From the NCBI RefSeq assembly GCF_020966635.1, contig NZ_JAJKFQ010000002.1:1240001-1304000 (forward strand): a stretch of DNA of 64,000 bases, given 5' to 3'. Origin of the DNA: Stieleria sp. JC731. GTDB lineage: Bacteria; Planctomycetota; Planctomycetia; Pirellulales; Pirellulaceae. Under the pieces are notes generated by a model, which did not search any database, had not been told where the DNA came from, and saw only the letters and a program-made list of their open reading frames with translations. The position numbers and the translations under genes were made by a program. How positions within the stretch are numbered: position 1 is the first letter of the stretch; each line of letters opens with the position of its first letter. Below are positions 37,294-43,099 of this stretch, piece after piece.

Positions 37294-37391
37294 TAACTCG
37301 CCCAGGAATCGAACCTGGACTTTGGAAGTTTGAAGTAAGAAGTTCGAAGTAAGAACTACCTGCCTCGCCCATTCCTAACCATTGAGCTAAA
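37294..37391 (-). pseudogene. tRNA-like remnant interrupted by IVS-type repeat
   Basis: A T-arm CCAGGTTCGATTCCTGG at one end and a D-arm-like TAGCTCAATGGTTAGGA at the other are separated by a GGAAGTTTGAAG-type repeat (about 37320-37358). The two acceptor strands do not pair, so this is a disrupted or chimeric tRNA. Confidence 0.55.
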
Positions 37392-37392
37392 G

Positions 37393-37464
37393 TACCTCGC
37401 CAGGGAGTCGAACCCCGTCTAACGGTTTCGAAGACCGTCGTGCTATCCATCACACTCGCAAGGC
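37393..37464 (-). tRNA. tRNA-Arg (TCG)
   Basis: Acceptor GCCTTGC / GCGAGGT (with wobbles), anticodon arm ACGGT-CTTCGAA-ACCGT, T-arm CGGGGTTCGACTCCCTG. No CCA. It ends 8 bp from the start of an opposite-strand IVS gene. Confidence 0.8.
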
Positions 37465-37472
37465 ATTTTTAA

Positions 37473-37820
37473 ATGAAGAGCGACTTGCCCGATCGCACGT
37501 TCGCGTTTGCTGAGAGAATTGTTCGTCTCTGTCGGCACCTCGAATCCGAGGGAATTGTTTCGGGGACACTCATGAAGCAAGTTCTCCGAGCCGGTACGGC
37601 GATCGGATCCCATATCGAGGAAGCTCAGGCGAGCGAAAGTCGCAAGGACTTCATCCACAAGTACTCGCTTGCGTTGAAAGAGTCTCGTGAGAGCCATTAT
37701 TGGCTTCGGTTGCTTATCGCCGCTGACGTGGTTTCAGCCGCACGACTTGACCCATTGAAACAGGAAGCAAATGAGCTGATCGCTATTCTTACGTCAATCT
37801 GCAAGAAGAGTCGCGACTAA
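37473..37820 (+). CDS. Four-helix-bundle (S23/IVS-like) protein, copy 1
   Basis: A 115-residue member of the S23/IVS four-helix-bundle family: FAERIVRLCRHLE, QVLRAGTAIGSHIEEAQASESRKDFIHKYSLALKESRESHYWLRLL, LKQEANELIAILTSICK. Relatives are encoded by intervening sequences in 23S rRNA genes and are related to the Avd accessory protein of diversity-generating retroelements. It is antisense to the tRNAs and followed by a GAAGTTCGAAGTAAGAAG repeat in inverse (37822-37855). Closest to copy 3 in this array. Confidence 0.88.
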   Translation: MKSDLPDRTFAFAERIVRLCRHLESEGIVSGTLMKQVLRAGTAIGSHIEEAQASESRKDFIHKYSLALKESRESHYWLRLLIAADVVSAARLDPLKQEANELIAILTSICKKSRD

Positions 37821-37856
37821 ACTTCTCACTTCTCTCTTCTTACTTCGAACTTCCGC

Positions 37857-37905
37857 CCGCCTCTTGCTTCACAGGCAAGTGTGCACAAACCGAGTACACC
37901 ACGGG
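37857..37905 (-). pseudogene. 5' part of tRNA-His (GTG)
   Basis: Acceptor strand CCCGTGG, D-arm-like GTGTACTC...GTGCAC and a perfect anticodon arm CTTGC-CTGTGAA-GCAAG are present. The sequence then runs into the inverted repeat of IVS copy 1, so the T-arm and 3' acceptor strand are missing: a tRNA cut by the element. Confidence 0.6.
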
Positions 37906-37947
37906 CACCGTATGAAACGGCTCGCCACCGTGGTGGAGAGCCGCGGG

Positions 37948-38754
37948 TTAATCGATGAATGCGACGTGTCGCATTGCAAGCGATTCGTTTTCTGTGTTCA
38001 TCATGACTTGATGCCATCCGTTCAAGATGATCGTCTTGTGATCCGGATGACGTACTCGTCCACGAACGAACACACTCGGGTTTCGTCGTTGAGCCACCCA
38101 ATGCAGATGACGAAGTTCAGGTCGACGACTTATCATTTGTCGACGCTGCATTTCGGTCACACCGTTTGGGTATTGGTTGCTGACGTAAACCAGTTGTCCT
38201 CCCTGCCGAACGACCTCTTCGCACATATGCGGCTTTCCACCGCCACGTGCAATCGGCTCGTTTCGGAGCACCAGTCGCTCATCGACAAAGCTCGGGTTTA
38301 CGACGGGAACGAAGAACCATTCACCTTGACGGATGAACGCTTCGTTGCGTCGACGGTTTCGCTTTCGCGGTTTCACACCGAGACGGTTTTCGAGTGCTCG
38401 CACCGCAGTCGGCTTGAGCGCGTCGAACGCTGTCTTGACCGAAGAAACCGAAGCTCGCTCTGGAACGGCCGCGACGAACCAGTGACGTTCATCGTGTCCG
38501 CACAGGAACTTATGCTTTCCGTCGTCTTGACGCGACATCAACAGCAAGTGCCGCATGGAAGGCTGTACGTCGATGACTTGCGTTTCAGCGACCAACTTGG
38601 GCTGGATCGCAAGATCGAAGAACTCGCCCTCGGCGTCGTTGCCGATGTCGATCGAAACTTCGGGAGGTGTTCCCCAGCGTCTGGCGATCGGAGGGTGGAC
38701 TTTTGCTCGAGCACCAATCCGCGTGAATTGACGCTCGATACTCTGCATGCTCAT
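37948..38754 (-). CDS. Conserved unknown protein of the tRNA array
   Basis: A protein of 268 residues from the chosen ATG (38754, MSMQSIERQF), which has an AAAGG ribosome site. I know no name for it. It starts with a basic segment (RQFTRIGARAKVH) and has a middle domain (MRHLLLMSRQDDGKHKFLCGHDERHWFVAAVPE), a basic linker (GVKPRKRNRRRNEAFIRQG) and a C-terminal half with WVAQRRNPSVFVRGRVRHPDHKTIIL. The many Arg/Lys/His residues suggest RNA binding. Its place between tRNA genes on the tRNA strand, near slipin and Ro60, suggests a role in the RNA-repair island (inference). Confidence 0.7.
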   Translation of the reverse strand: MSMQSIERQFTRIGARAKVHPPIARRWGTPPEVSIDIGNDAEGEFFDLAIQPKLVAETQVIDVQPSMRHLLLMSRQDDGKHKFLCGHDERHWFVAAVPERASVSSVKTAFDALKPTAVRALENRLGVKPRKRNRRRNEAFIRQGEWFFVPVVNPSFVDERLVLRNEPIARGGGKPHMCEEVVRQGGQLVYVSNQYPNGVTEMQRRQMISRRPELRHLHWVAQRRNPSVFVRGRVRHPDHKTIILNGWHQVMMNTENESLAMRHVAFID

Positions 38755-38825
38755 GACAATGCCTTTCAAAAGTGTCAAACAAGCGGAATGATGCCAGCAG
38801 CCAACGTGACCGCGATATTCGGCAG

Positions 38826-38897
38826 TAGCCCGACCAGGAATCGAACCCGGAACTTCTGGTTAGAAGCCAGAGATGATTTCCGTTTCACCATCGAGCC
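38826..38897 (-). tRNA. tRNA-Arg (TCT)
   Basis: Acceptor GGCTCGA / TCGGGCT (7 pairs with wobbles), anticodon arm TCTGG-CTTCTAA-CCAGA, T-arm CCGGGTTCGATTCCTGG. No CCA. Confidence 0.8.
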
Positions 38898-38904
38898 AGG
38901 AATA

Positions 38905-38988
38905 GCTGGTTAGCATTTAGCTTTTTAGCCCTTAGCTTTCTGTCTCTTGCTAATCGCTAATTCGCTAACGGCTAATTTGCTAATCAAA
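38905..38988. repeat. ORF-less IVS-type hairpin, TTAGC family
   Basis: Arms built of GCTGGTTAGCATTTAGC-like words and their inverse (CTAATCGCTAATTCGCTAAC) flank a short centre. The same end sequences flank the IVS gene copy 2 at 39455-39898, so this looks like a deletion derivative of that element. Confidence 0.7.
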
Positions 38989-38990
38989 AG

Positions 38991-39080
38991 CGGAAGGAGA
39001 GGGAGTCGAACCCTCAAGGCACCATCAAGATGCTCGCCCGGCTAGCAACCGGATACCGTCGCCGATCGGATTGCCCTTCC
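38991..39080 (-). tRNA. tRNA-Ser (GCT)
   Basis: Acceptor GGAAGGG / TCCTTCC, anticodon loop TTGCTAG with stem CCGG/CCGG, a long variable arm (GGCGAGCATCTTGATGGTGCC) as expected for class II tRNA, T-arm GAGGGTTCGACTCCCTC. Confidence 0.87.
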
Positions 39081-39089
39081 GTTAATGAG

Positions 39090-39136
39090 TGGACCGGAAG
39101 GGAATCGAACCCTCCCACCGATCTTGCAAGGAACTC
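39090..39136 (-). pseudogene. 3' part of tRNA-Ala (TGC)
   Basis: An anticodon loop CTTGCAA, variable region, T-arm GAGGGTTCGATTCCCTT and acceptor strand CCGGTCC remain. The 5' half is replaced by the hairpin element at 39137-39222. Confidence 0.6.
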
Positions 39137-39222
39137 AGGAAGTTTGAAGTAAGAAGGGTGAAGTGTGAAATCGGTTCGCATTGCTTCCTTCAAACTTCGA
39201 ACTTCCCACTTCAAACTTTCGA
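39137..39222. repeat. ORF-less IVS-type hairpin, GAAGTTTGAAG family
   Basis: GGAAGTTTGAAGTAAGAAGG on the left and CTTCGAACTTCCCACTTCAA on the right form a hairpin. The arms equal those around IVS copy 3 (40792-41233). The element cuts a tRNA-Ala gene. Confidence 0.75.
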
Positions 39223-39225
39223 CAG

Positions 39226-39300
39226 GTGATCGCGGATGGAATCGAACCATCGATCTTCTGCATGTCACGCAGACGTCTTCGCCGCTGGACCACGCGATCA
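39226..39300 (-). tRNA. tRNA-Val (GAC)
   Basis: Acceptor TGATCGC / GCGATCA (7 bp), anticodon arm TCTGC-GTGACAT-GCAGA, T-arm ATGGTTCGATTCCAT. Confidence 0.85.
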
Positions 39301-39301
39301 A

Positions 39302-39380
39302 GAGAAAGGTTGAGGGCAGAAGGGGGAAGGATGAATGGAAGAGATTCATCCCTCTGCCTTCAACCTTTTACCTTTAAAAA
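39302..39380. repeat. ORF-less IVS-type hairpin, AAGGTTGAGGGCAGAAGG family
   Basis: GAGAAAGGTTGAGGGCAGAA on the left and CTGCCTTCAACCTTTTACC on the right. The arms resemble those near IVS copy 5 (45.8 kb) and the hairpins at 47030 and 47660. Confidence 0.7.
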
Positions 39381-39382
39381 AG

Positions 39383-39451
39383 TAGCGGATCCGGGGGTCG
39401 CACCCGGCGGTCCTGGCTTATGAGGCCTGGCTGAGCACTGGCCCATCCGCG
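39383..39451 (-). tRNA. tRNA-Met-like (CAT)
   Basis: Acceptor GCGGAT / ATCCGC, anticodon loop CTCATAA, T-arm CCGGGTGCGACCCCCGG (T-loop TGCGACC). CAT could also be a lysidine-modified isoleucine tRNA; I cannot tell elongator, initiator and Ile2 apart. Confidence 0.78.
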
Positions 39452-39515
39452 GTGTGTTAGCTTGTTAGCAATTAGCCTGTTAGCGATTAGCTTTTCATTC
39501 CCTTGGGGCGAAGTC

Positions 39516-39866
39516 ATGCGAGATCACAAGAACCTACGTGCATTTGAATTGGCCGATGAAGTTGCATTGCTCACTTACAAATTCACGCAGAACTTTCCTC
39601 GCGAAGAACAATTCGGATTAACGTCTCAAATGCGACGAGCTGCGGTTTCCGTTCCATCGAACATCGTCGAAGGATGCGGTAGGCACACGGAAGCGGAGTT
39701 TCTCCGATTTCTAGATGTTGCTTACGGATCCCTGCGAGAACTTGAGTACCAAACTTCGCTCGCGGTTCGCCTAAATTTCGGTCCGAGTCACACAGACTTC
39801 ACGGACAAGCTAACCGAGGCCTCAAAGGTATTGGCGGCGTTGATTCGCTCGATCCGAAAAAGCTAA
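39516..39866 (+). CDS. Four-helix-bundle (S23/IVS-like) protein, copy 2
   Basis: A 116-residue protein of the second IVS subfamily: NLRAFELADEVALLTYKFTQNFPREEQFGLTSQMRRAAVSVPSNIVEGCGR, with the typical R-R-A-A-V-S-V-P-S-N-I-V-E-G block, and FLDVAYGSLRELEYQ. It is flanked by inverted TTAGC-rich repeats (39455-39497 and 39862-39898) and is antisense to the tRNAs. ATG at 39516 is the family start (MRDHKNLRAFE). Closest to copy 4. Confidence 0.9.
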   Translation: MRDHKNLRAFELADEVALLTYKFTQNFPREEQFGLTSQMRRAAVSVPSNIVEGCGRHTEAEFLRFLDVAYGSLRELEYQTSLAVRLNFGPSHTDFTDKLTEASKVLAALIRSIRKS

Positions 39867-39902
39867 TCGCTAATTCGCTAACGGCTAATCCGCTAGCTCA
39901 AG

Positions 39903-39972
39903 TTGCAGGTCTCGGTATCGAGCCGAGCACACCGACCTTATGACGGTCAGTTGGACACCTGTCGCACCTGCA
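39903..39972 (-). tRNA. tRNA-Met/Ile2-like (CAT)
   Basis: Acceptor TGCAGGT / ACCTGCA (7 bp), anticodon arm TGACC-GTCATAA-GGTCG, T-arm CTCGGCTCGATACCGAG. Second CAT tRNA of the array; identity Met or lysidine-Ile not resolved. Confidence 0.8.
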
Positions 39973-39989
39973 ATGATGTTTTGAAAAGT

Positions 39990-40072
39990 AGCCAAGGCGA
40001 GAGTCGAACTCGCACGCCGCTGTGGGCACGATCGTCTGAGAATCGCGTGTCTACCGGTTCCACCACTTGGCT
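39990..40072 (-). tRNA. tRNA-Leu (CAG)
   Basis: Acceptor AGCCAAG / CTTGGCT, anticodon loop CTCAGAC, long variable arm, T-arm GCGAGTTCGACTCTCGC. Confidence 0.85.
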
Positions 40073-40082
40073 GTCATGAAAG

Positions 40083-40161
40083 TAGCGCGGGAGGGAATCG
40101 AACCCACAGACATGTCACGGAGGTTTGAGCTCCGCCGCTTTACCGGTTTGCGTACCGCGCC
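40083..40161 (-). tRNA. tRNA-Leu (CAA)
   Basis: Acceptor GGCGCGG / CCGCGCT, anticodon arm CGGAG-CTCAAAC-CTCCG, extended variable region, T-arm GTGGGTTCGATTCCCTC with one mismatch. Region 40162-40260 after it holds only short Y-rich sequence. Confidence 0.83.
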
Positions 40162-40268
40162 AGGTTAGGTGTTTAGACCGTAGGTCGTTAGGCCATAGGG
40201 TTAAAGTGTCTGTCTGCTTGGTTCTGAACCTACAGCCTAAACCGCTACCGCCTATTCACCTCCGACAG

Positions 40269-40341
40269 CGTCCCCGATCGGATTTGAACCGACGACCTCT
40301 TGCGTGACAGGCAAGCGAGCACTCCGCTGCTCCACGAGGAC
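40269..40341 (-). tRNA. tRNA-Asp (GTC)
   Basis: Acceptor GTCCTCG / CGGGGAC, anticodon arm CTTGC-CTGTCAC-GCAAG, T-arm GTCGGTTCAAATCCGAT. Confidence 0.88.
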
Positions 40342-40412
40342 TTTGGAAGTTTGAAGTAAGAAGGGTGAAGTGCGAAATTTCAAACTTCGAACTTCATCCT
40401 TCAAACTTCCGA
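40342..40412. repeat. ORF-less IVS-type hairpin, GAAGTTTGAAG family
   Basis: GGAAGTTTGAAGTAAGAAGG and its inverse TTCATCCTTCAAACTTCC bound a short centre between tRNA-Asp and tRNA-Leu. It abuts the 5' end of tRNA-Asp exactly. Confidence 0.75.
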
Positions 40413-40413
40413 A

Positions 40414-40487
40414 TAGCTCGAGTGGGATTCGAACCCACAGCATCTCTGGTTCTAAGCCAAAGTGGTCTTCCGGTTGCCTACCGAGCC
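40414..40487 (-). tRNA. tRNA-Leu (TAG)
   Basis: Acceptor GGCTCGG / TCGAGCT (with wobbles), anticodon arm TTTGG-CTTAGAA-CCAGA, T-arm GTGGGTTCGAATCCCAC. The variable arm is short for a leucine tRNA. Confidence 0.8.
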
Positions 40488-40503
40488 GTTTGAATCAACC
40501 AAG

Positions 40504-40574
40504 TGGAGCACCAGGGAATCGAACCCCGATTTTCTGCTTGCAAAACAGACGTCTTCCCGTTGGACGAGCGCCCC
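40504..40574 (-). tRNA. tRNA-Ala (TGC)
   Basis: Acceptor GGGGCGC / GTGCTCC, anticodon arm TCTGT-TTTGCAA-GCAGA, T-arm CGGGGTTCGATTCCCTG. The acceptor lacks a G3-U70 pair in the usual place (G3-T70 is reversed), so alanylation is uncertain. Confidence 0.82.
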
Positions 40575-40638
40575 ATGTGTTTCGTGTTTGAAGAGGACAA
40601 TGCTTGATTGGTGGTTCGCCTCTTTCATAAGTTTTCAG

Positions 40639-40712
40639 TACCCAGAGCAGGGATCGAACCTGCAAACACTCGGGTTTAAGCCGAGTCGCTCTGCCGATTG
40701 GCGTACCTGGGC
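40639..40712 (-). tRNA. tRNA-Leu (TAA)
   Basis: Acceptor GCCCAGG / TCTGGGT, anticodon arm CTCGG-CTTAAAC-CCGAG, T-arm GCAGGTTCGATCCCTGC. Short variable arm. Confidence 0.83.
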
Positions 40713-40719
40713 ATGCAAG

Positions 40720-40791
40720 TAGTCCTGGATGGAATCGAACCATCGTTTCCTGTGTGTAAAACAGGCGTCGTAGCCGTTGGACCACAGGACT
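40720..40791 (-). tRNA. tRNA-Val (TAC)
   Basis: Acceptor AGTCCTG / CAGGACT (7 bp), anticodon arm CCTGT-TTTACAC-ACAGG, T-arm GATGGTTCGATTCCATC. An IVS-like element begins at its 5' end. Confidence 0.87.
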
Positions 40792-41233
40792 TTGGAAGTT
40801 TGAAGTTCGAAGGAGGAAGTTTGAATCGAAATGCGGTAACCTTTCGTTATGAAAAGTGACTTGCCTGACCGAACGTTTGCGTTTTCTGAGCGGATCGTAA
40901 AGCTGTGCCTTGCTTTGGAGAGCGATAGCAGTGTTGCTGCAACACTGATGCGGCAATTGCTCCGGTCCGGCACATCTATCGGTGCGAATGTGGAAGAAGC
41001 CCAGGCAAGCGAAAGCAAGCGTGACTTCGTTCACAAATATTCAATCGCGGCCAAAGAAGCTCGCGAGACGCACTATTGGTTGCGTTTGCTGGCCAAGACC
41101 GAGGTCATTCCACCATCTCGGCTTGAACCGCTCACGGCTGAAGCCAATGAACTGGTTGCCATACTAACTTCGATCTGCAAGAAGAACCGGTGACGACTTT
41201 CGCACTTCGAACTTCCCACTTCAAACTTCCAAG
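40792..41233. mobile_element. IVS-like element with terminal inverted repeats (copy 3)
   Basis: The left arm TTGGAAGTTTGAAGTTCGAA and the right arm CTTCGAACTTCCCACTTCAA are imperfect inverses and bracket a single four-helix-bundle gene. The element sits exactly between tRNA-Val and tRNA-Trp. ORF-less hairpins with the same arms occur at 39137, 40342 and 42697 and within Y-RNA-like element 8. Confidence 0.72.
40849..41193 (+). CDS. Four-helix-bundle (S23/IVS-like) protein, copy 3
   Basis: A 114-residue protein close to copy 1: PDRTFAFSERIVKLCLALE, QLLRSGTSIGANVEEAQASESKRDFVHKYSIAAKEARETHYWLRLL, LTAEANELVAILTSICKK. Four amphipathic helices with the R-S-G-T-S-I-G-A-N-V-E-E-A core. Both inverted repeats of the host element are intact. 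Antisense to the tRNA genes. Confidence 0.9.
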   Translation: MKSDLPDRTFAFSERIVKLCLALESDSSVAATLMRQLLRSGTSIGANVEEAQASESKRDFVHKYSIAAKEARETHYWLRLLAKTEVIPPSRLEPLTAEANELVAILTSICKKNR

Positions 41234-41304
41234 CACGTCCCCAAGGATTTGAACCCTGACTTACTGGTTTGGAATCAGCAGTGCTACCGTTACACCAAGG
41301 ACGT
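41234..41304 (-). tRNA. tRNA-Trp (CCA)
   Basis: Acceptor ACGTCCT / GGGACGT, anticodon arm GCTGA-TTCCAAA-CCAGT (closing A-C mismatch), T-arm CAGGGTTCAAATCCTTG. Confidence 0.8.
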
Positions 41305-41312
41305 GTTTGAAG

Positions 41313-41397
41313 TGGGAACGCAAGGAATCGCACCTCTCGCCGACTACCACACAATTAAAGGCAGAAGGGTTACAACCTCCCGTGTGGAAACGCTCCC
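41313..41397 (-). tRNA. tRNA-Tyr-like (GTA), apparently lacking a D-arm
   Basis: Acceptor GGGAGCG / CGTTCCC (7 pairs) and anticodon arm GGAGG-TTGTAAC-CCTTC are clear, giving anticodon GTA. Only 10 nt (TTTCCACACG) link acceptor and anticodon stem, too few for a D-arm; CCACAC in this linker can instead pair with GTGTGG in the variable region. The T-arm is GAGGTGCGATTCCTT. A very unusual fold; function unproven. Confidence 0.6.
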
Positions 41398-41405
41398 AAG
41401 TTGAA

Positions 41406-41490
41406 GCGGAAGCCGTGGGACTCGAACCCACAACGGTTTGACCCGCAGCTGTTTTCAAGACAGTGTCCTCATCCGGCCGGGTGACTTCCG
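41406..41490 (-). tRNA. tRNA-Ser (TGA)
   Basis: Acceptor CGGAAGT / GCTTCCG, anticodon arm ACTGT-CTTGAAA-ACAGC, long variable arm (TGCGGGTCAAACCGTT), T-arm GTGGGTTCGAGTCCCAC. Confidence 0.87.
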
Positions 41491-41510
41491 AGTATTGCGA
41501 TTGCTCGCAG

Positions 41511-41585
41511 CGACGTGAGCGGGAATCGAACCCGCGGACTCCTGGATGAAAACCAGACGATTCTGCCAACAGAATCTACCACGCC
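41511..41585 (-). tRNA. tRNA-Glu (TTC)
   Basis: Acceptor GGCGTGG / TCACGTC (with wobbles), anticodon arm TCTGG-TTTTCAT-CCAGG, T-arm GCGGGTTCGATTCCCGC. Confidence 0.85.
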
Positions 41586-41610
41586 GTTTAATTGCTTCAT
41601 TTGAAGCGAG

Positions 41611-41682
41611 TACCGCATAGGAGTATCGATCTCCTTCCTGTTGCCTGAGAAGCAACCGACCTAGCCAGTAGTCGAATGCGGC
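41611..41682 (-). tRNA. tRNA-Glu (CTC), atypical T-loop
   Basis: Acceptor GCCGCAT / ATGCGGT, D-arm GACTACTGGCTAGGTC, anticodon arm GTTGC-TTCTCAG-GCAAC. The T-arm is AGGAG-ATCGATA-CTCCT, so the TTC of the T-loop has become ATC and the TY motif is lost. Confidence 0.72.
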
Positions 41683-41690
41683 GTTGCAAG

Positions 41691-41766
41691 GGTGACCAAC
41701 CGGAATTGAACCGGCGACAAACTCATTCACAGTGAGTCTCTGTAAACCAGCACCAGATCTGGCCAC
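41691..41766 (-). tRNA. tRNA-His (GTG)
   Basis: Acceptor GTGGCCA / TGGTCAC, D-arm TCTG/CAGA, anticodon arm ACTCA-CTGTGAA-TGAGT, T-arm GCCGGTTCAATTCCGGT. Starts only 2 bp from the tRNA-Pro end. Confidence 0.87.
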
Positions 41767-41768
41767 AG

Positions 41769-41839
41769 TCGGGTATCGGTGAGTCGCACACTGTCCATGC
41801 GTGGTCCCAAACCACACCGCTTACTCCAAGCTATACCCG
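41769..41839 (-). tRNA. tRNA-Pro (TGG), copy 1, compact D-arm
   Basis: Acceptor CGGGTAT / ATACCCG (7 bp), a shortened D-arm (CTTGGAGTAAG), anticodon arm TGTGG-TTTGGGA-CCACG, T-arm CAGTGTGCGACTCACCG with T-loop TGCGACT. Confidence 0.8.
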
Positions 41840-41854
41840 CAATTCTTTAATGAG

Positions 41855-41929
41855 CGCCGAGGACAGGAATCGAACCTGTGTTTGCCTGGTTCAGAGCCAG
41901 GTGCAACGACCAACAGTTGCCGCCTCGGT
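41855..41929 (-). tRNA. tRNA-Gln (CTG)
   Basis: Acceptor ACCGAGG / CCTCGGC (first pair A-C), anticodon arm CCTGG-CTCTGAA-CCAGG, T-arm ACAGGTTCGATTCCTGT. A half repeat of the GAAGTTCGAAG type follows at 41931-41967 upstream of its 5' end. Confidence 0.84.
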
Positions 41930-41968
41930 GTTTGGAAGTTCGAAGTCGGAAGGGTGAAGTTTGAAAGC

Positions 41969-42038
41969 ACGGGTGGCAGGATTCGAACCTGCATACCACT
42001 GCTTCAAAGGCAGCTGGCTTACCGTTAGCCAACACCCG
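41969..42038 (-). tRNA. tRNA-Gln (TTG)
   Basis: Acceptor CGGGTGT / CCACCCG, anticodon arm GCTGC-CTTTGAA-GCAGT, T-arm GCAGGTTCGAATCCTGC. The half repeat TTCAAACTTCTAACTTCACT follows at 42058-42094. Confidence 0.86.
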
Positions 42039-42099
42039 AGTGTTGTGCAGTCTTGCTCTTCTTCAAACTTCTAACTTCACTCTTCAAACTTCCGAAAAG

Positions 42100-42172
42100 C
42101 TCCGGTGGATGGGCTCGAACCATCAATCGTCTCCTTAACAGGGAGCCGCCCTACCGATTGGGCCACACCGGA
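42100..42172 (-). tRNA. tRNA-Asn (GTT)
   Basis: Acceptor TCCGGTG / CACCGGA (7 bp), anticodon arm GCTCC-CTGTTAA-GGAGA, T-arm GATGGTTCGAGCCCATC. Confidence 0.88.
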
Positions 42173-42218
42173 ATAGAATCAGTCTTCAGGTTTCAGACTT
42201 CAGGCATCAGAGGTAAGC

Positions 42219-42578
42219 ATGCGAGACTACAGAAAACTGCGGGCGTTCGAATTGGCAGATCAACTTGCTATTGCCGTCTACAAATGCACTTCAACTTTTC
42301 CGAAAGAGGAGATGTTCGGATTGACGTCTCAACTTCGACGCGCCGCTGTCTCTGCTCCGTCGAACATCGTCGAAGGCAGTGCGAAATCGTCACAAGCCGA
42401 CTACGTTCGATTTCTGGAAATCTCCTACGGATCCGTCTGCGAAGTCGAGTATCAGCTCTCACTTGCTCAACGGCTCTCTTATCTCGATGAAGACGCCGCA
42501 AATAAAGTGATCGCCATTGCCAACGAAACAGGCCGAGTACTCAACGGACTTCTTCGCTCTCTGAAGTCTGACTCCTGA
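42219..42578 (+). CDS. Four-helix-bundle (S23/IVS-like) protein, copy 4
   Basis: A 119-residue relative of copy 2: KLRAFELADQLAIAVYKCTSTFPKEEMFGLTSQLRRAAVSAPSNIVEGSAK and FLEISYGSVCEVEYQLSLAQRL. Flanked by a third repeat type, TCTTCAGGTTTCAGACTTCA on the left (42182) and its inverse CTGAATCCTGAAGTCTGACC on the right (42559-42594). It lies between tRNA-Asn and tRNA-Gly, antisense to both. Confidence 0.9.
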   Translation: MRDYRKLRAFELADQLAIAVYKCTSTFPKEEMFGLTSQLRRAAVSAPSNIVEGSAKSSQADYVRFLEISYGSVCEVEYQLSLAQRLSYLDEDAANKVIAIANETGRVLNGLLRSLKSDS

Positions 42579-42595
42579 ATCCTGAAGTCTGACCA

Positions 42596-42666
42596 AGCGC
42601 CCAGTGGGAGTCGAACCCACACTTCCGCCATGGCAAGGCAGCAGGCTACCGCTACATCATGGGCGC
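42596..42666 (-). tRNA. tRNA-Gly (GCC)
   Basis: Acceptor GCGCCCA / TGGGCGC (7 bp), anticodon loop TTGCCAT with stem CTGCC/GGCGG, T-arm GTGGGTTCGACTCCCAC. Confidence 0.86.
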
Positions 42667-42696
42667 AAAATTGCATCACAACCAAATTGTCAAAGA

Positions 42697-42772
42697 TCTG
42701 CGGAAGTTTGAAGTTAGAAGGGTGAAGTGTGAAGATTTTCAAACTTCGAACTTCACTCTTCAAACTTCCAAA
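42697..42772. repeat. ORF-less IVS-type hairpin, GAAGTTTGAAG family
   Basis: GGAAGTTTGAAGTTAGAAGG and its inverse CTTCACTCTTCAAACTTCC bound a short centre between tRNA-Gly and tRNA-Lys, with arms like those of IVS copy 3. Confidence 0.75.
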
Positions 42773-42773
42773 G

Positions 42774-42846
42774 TGGGACCGGTGAGAATCGAACTCACAT
42801 CATTCGGTTTAAGAGACCGATGCATTACCTTGTCTGCCACAATCCC
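42774..42846 (-). tRNA. tRNA-Lys (CTT)
   Basis: Acceptor GGGATTG / CGGTCCC, anticodon arm TCGGT-CTCTTAA-ACCGA, T-arm GTGAGTTCGATTCTCAC. A hairpin element abuts its 3' end. Confidence 0.86.
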
Positions 42847-42871
42847 AAATTGTTTTGTTGTTTCGTATCAG

Positions 42872-42944
42872 TCGGCGTGGAAGGAATTGAACCTTCGGCC
42901 CGTGTCTTATAAGGACACCGCTCTCACCACTGAGCTACACGCCG
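42872..42944 (-). tRNA. tRNA-Ile (TAT)
   Basis: Acceptor CGGCGTG / CACGCCG (7 bp), D-arm GCTCAGTGGTGAGAGC, anticodon arm GTGTC-CTTATAA-GACAC, T-arm GAAGGTTCAATTCCTTC. TAT anticodons are uncommon in bacteria, which normally read AUA with lysidine-CAT. Confidence 0.86.
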
Positions 42945-42955
42945 TGGGTAGCAAG

Positions 42956-43028
42956 TGGGGCCGGAGAGGATCGAACTCTCACCGAACGGATTAAAAGTCC
43001 GTCATGCTGCCAGTTACACCACAACCCC
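42956..43028 (-). tRNA. tRNA-Lys (TTT)
   Basis: Acceptor GGGGTTG / CGGCCCC, anticodon arm ACGGA-CTTTTAA-TCCGT, T-arm GAGAGTTCGATCCTCTC. Confidence 0.87.
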
Positions 43029-43099
43029 AAGAATGATTTGGGGTATGCGTTTCAATCGCTGCAGCATGTTTGGTTCTCCTTTGTGTCCGTTGTCGTAAG

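Noticed and set aside
37294-37391. A tRNA-Gly or tRNA-Glu with an intron
   Set aside because: The two acceptor strands do not pair and the insert is an IVS-type repeat arm, so it is treated as a remnant.
37864-38913. A 349-codon open frame on the plus strand
   Set aside because: It is the reverse complement of the basic array protein (37948-38754) plus tRNA sequences; its composition (Arg/Ser/His-rich) is that of a shadow frame.
41313-41397. An ochre-suppressor reading (anticodon TTA) of the odd tRNA
   Set aside because: The loop CTTTAAT has no pairing stem, whereas GGAGG-TTGTAAC-CCTTC gives a good arm with the Tyr anticodon GTA.
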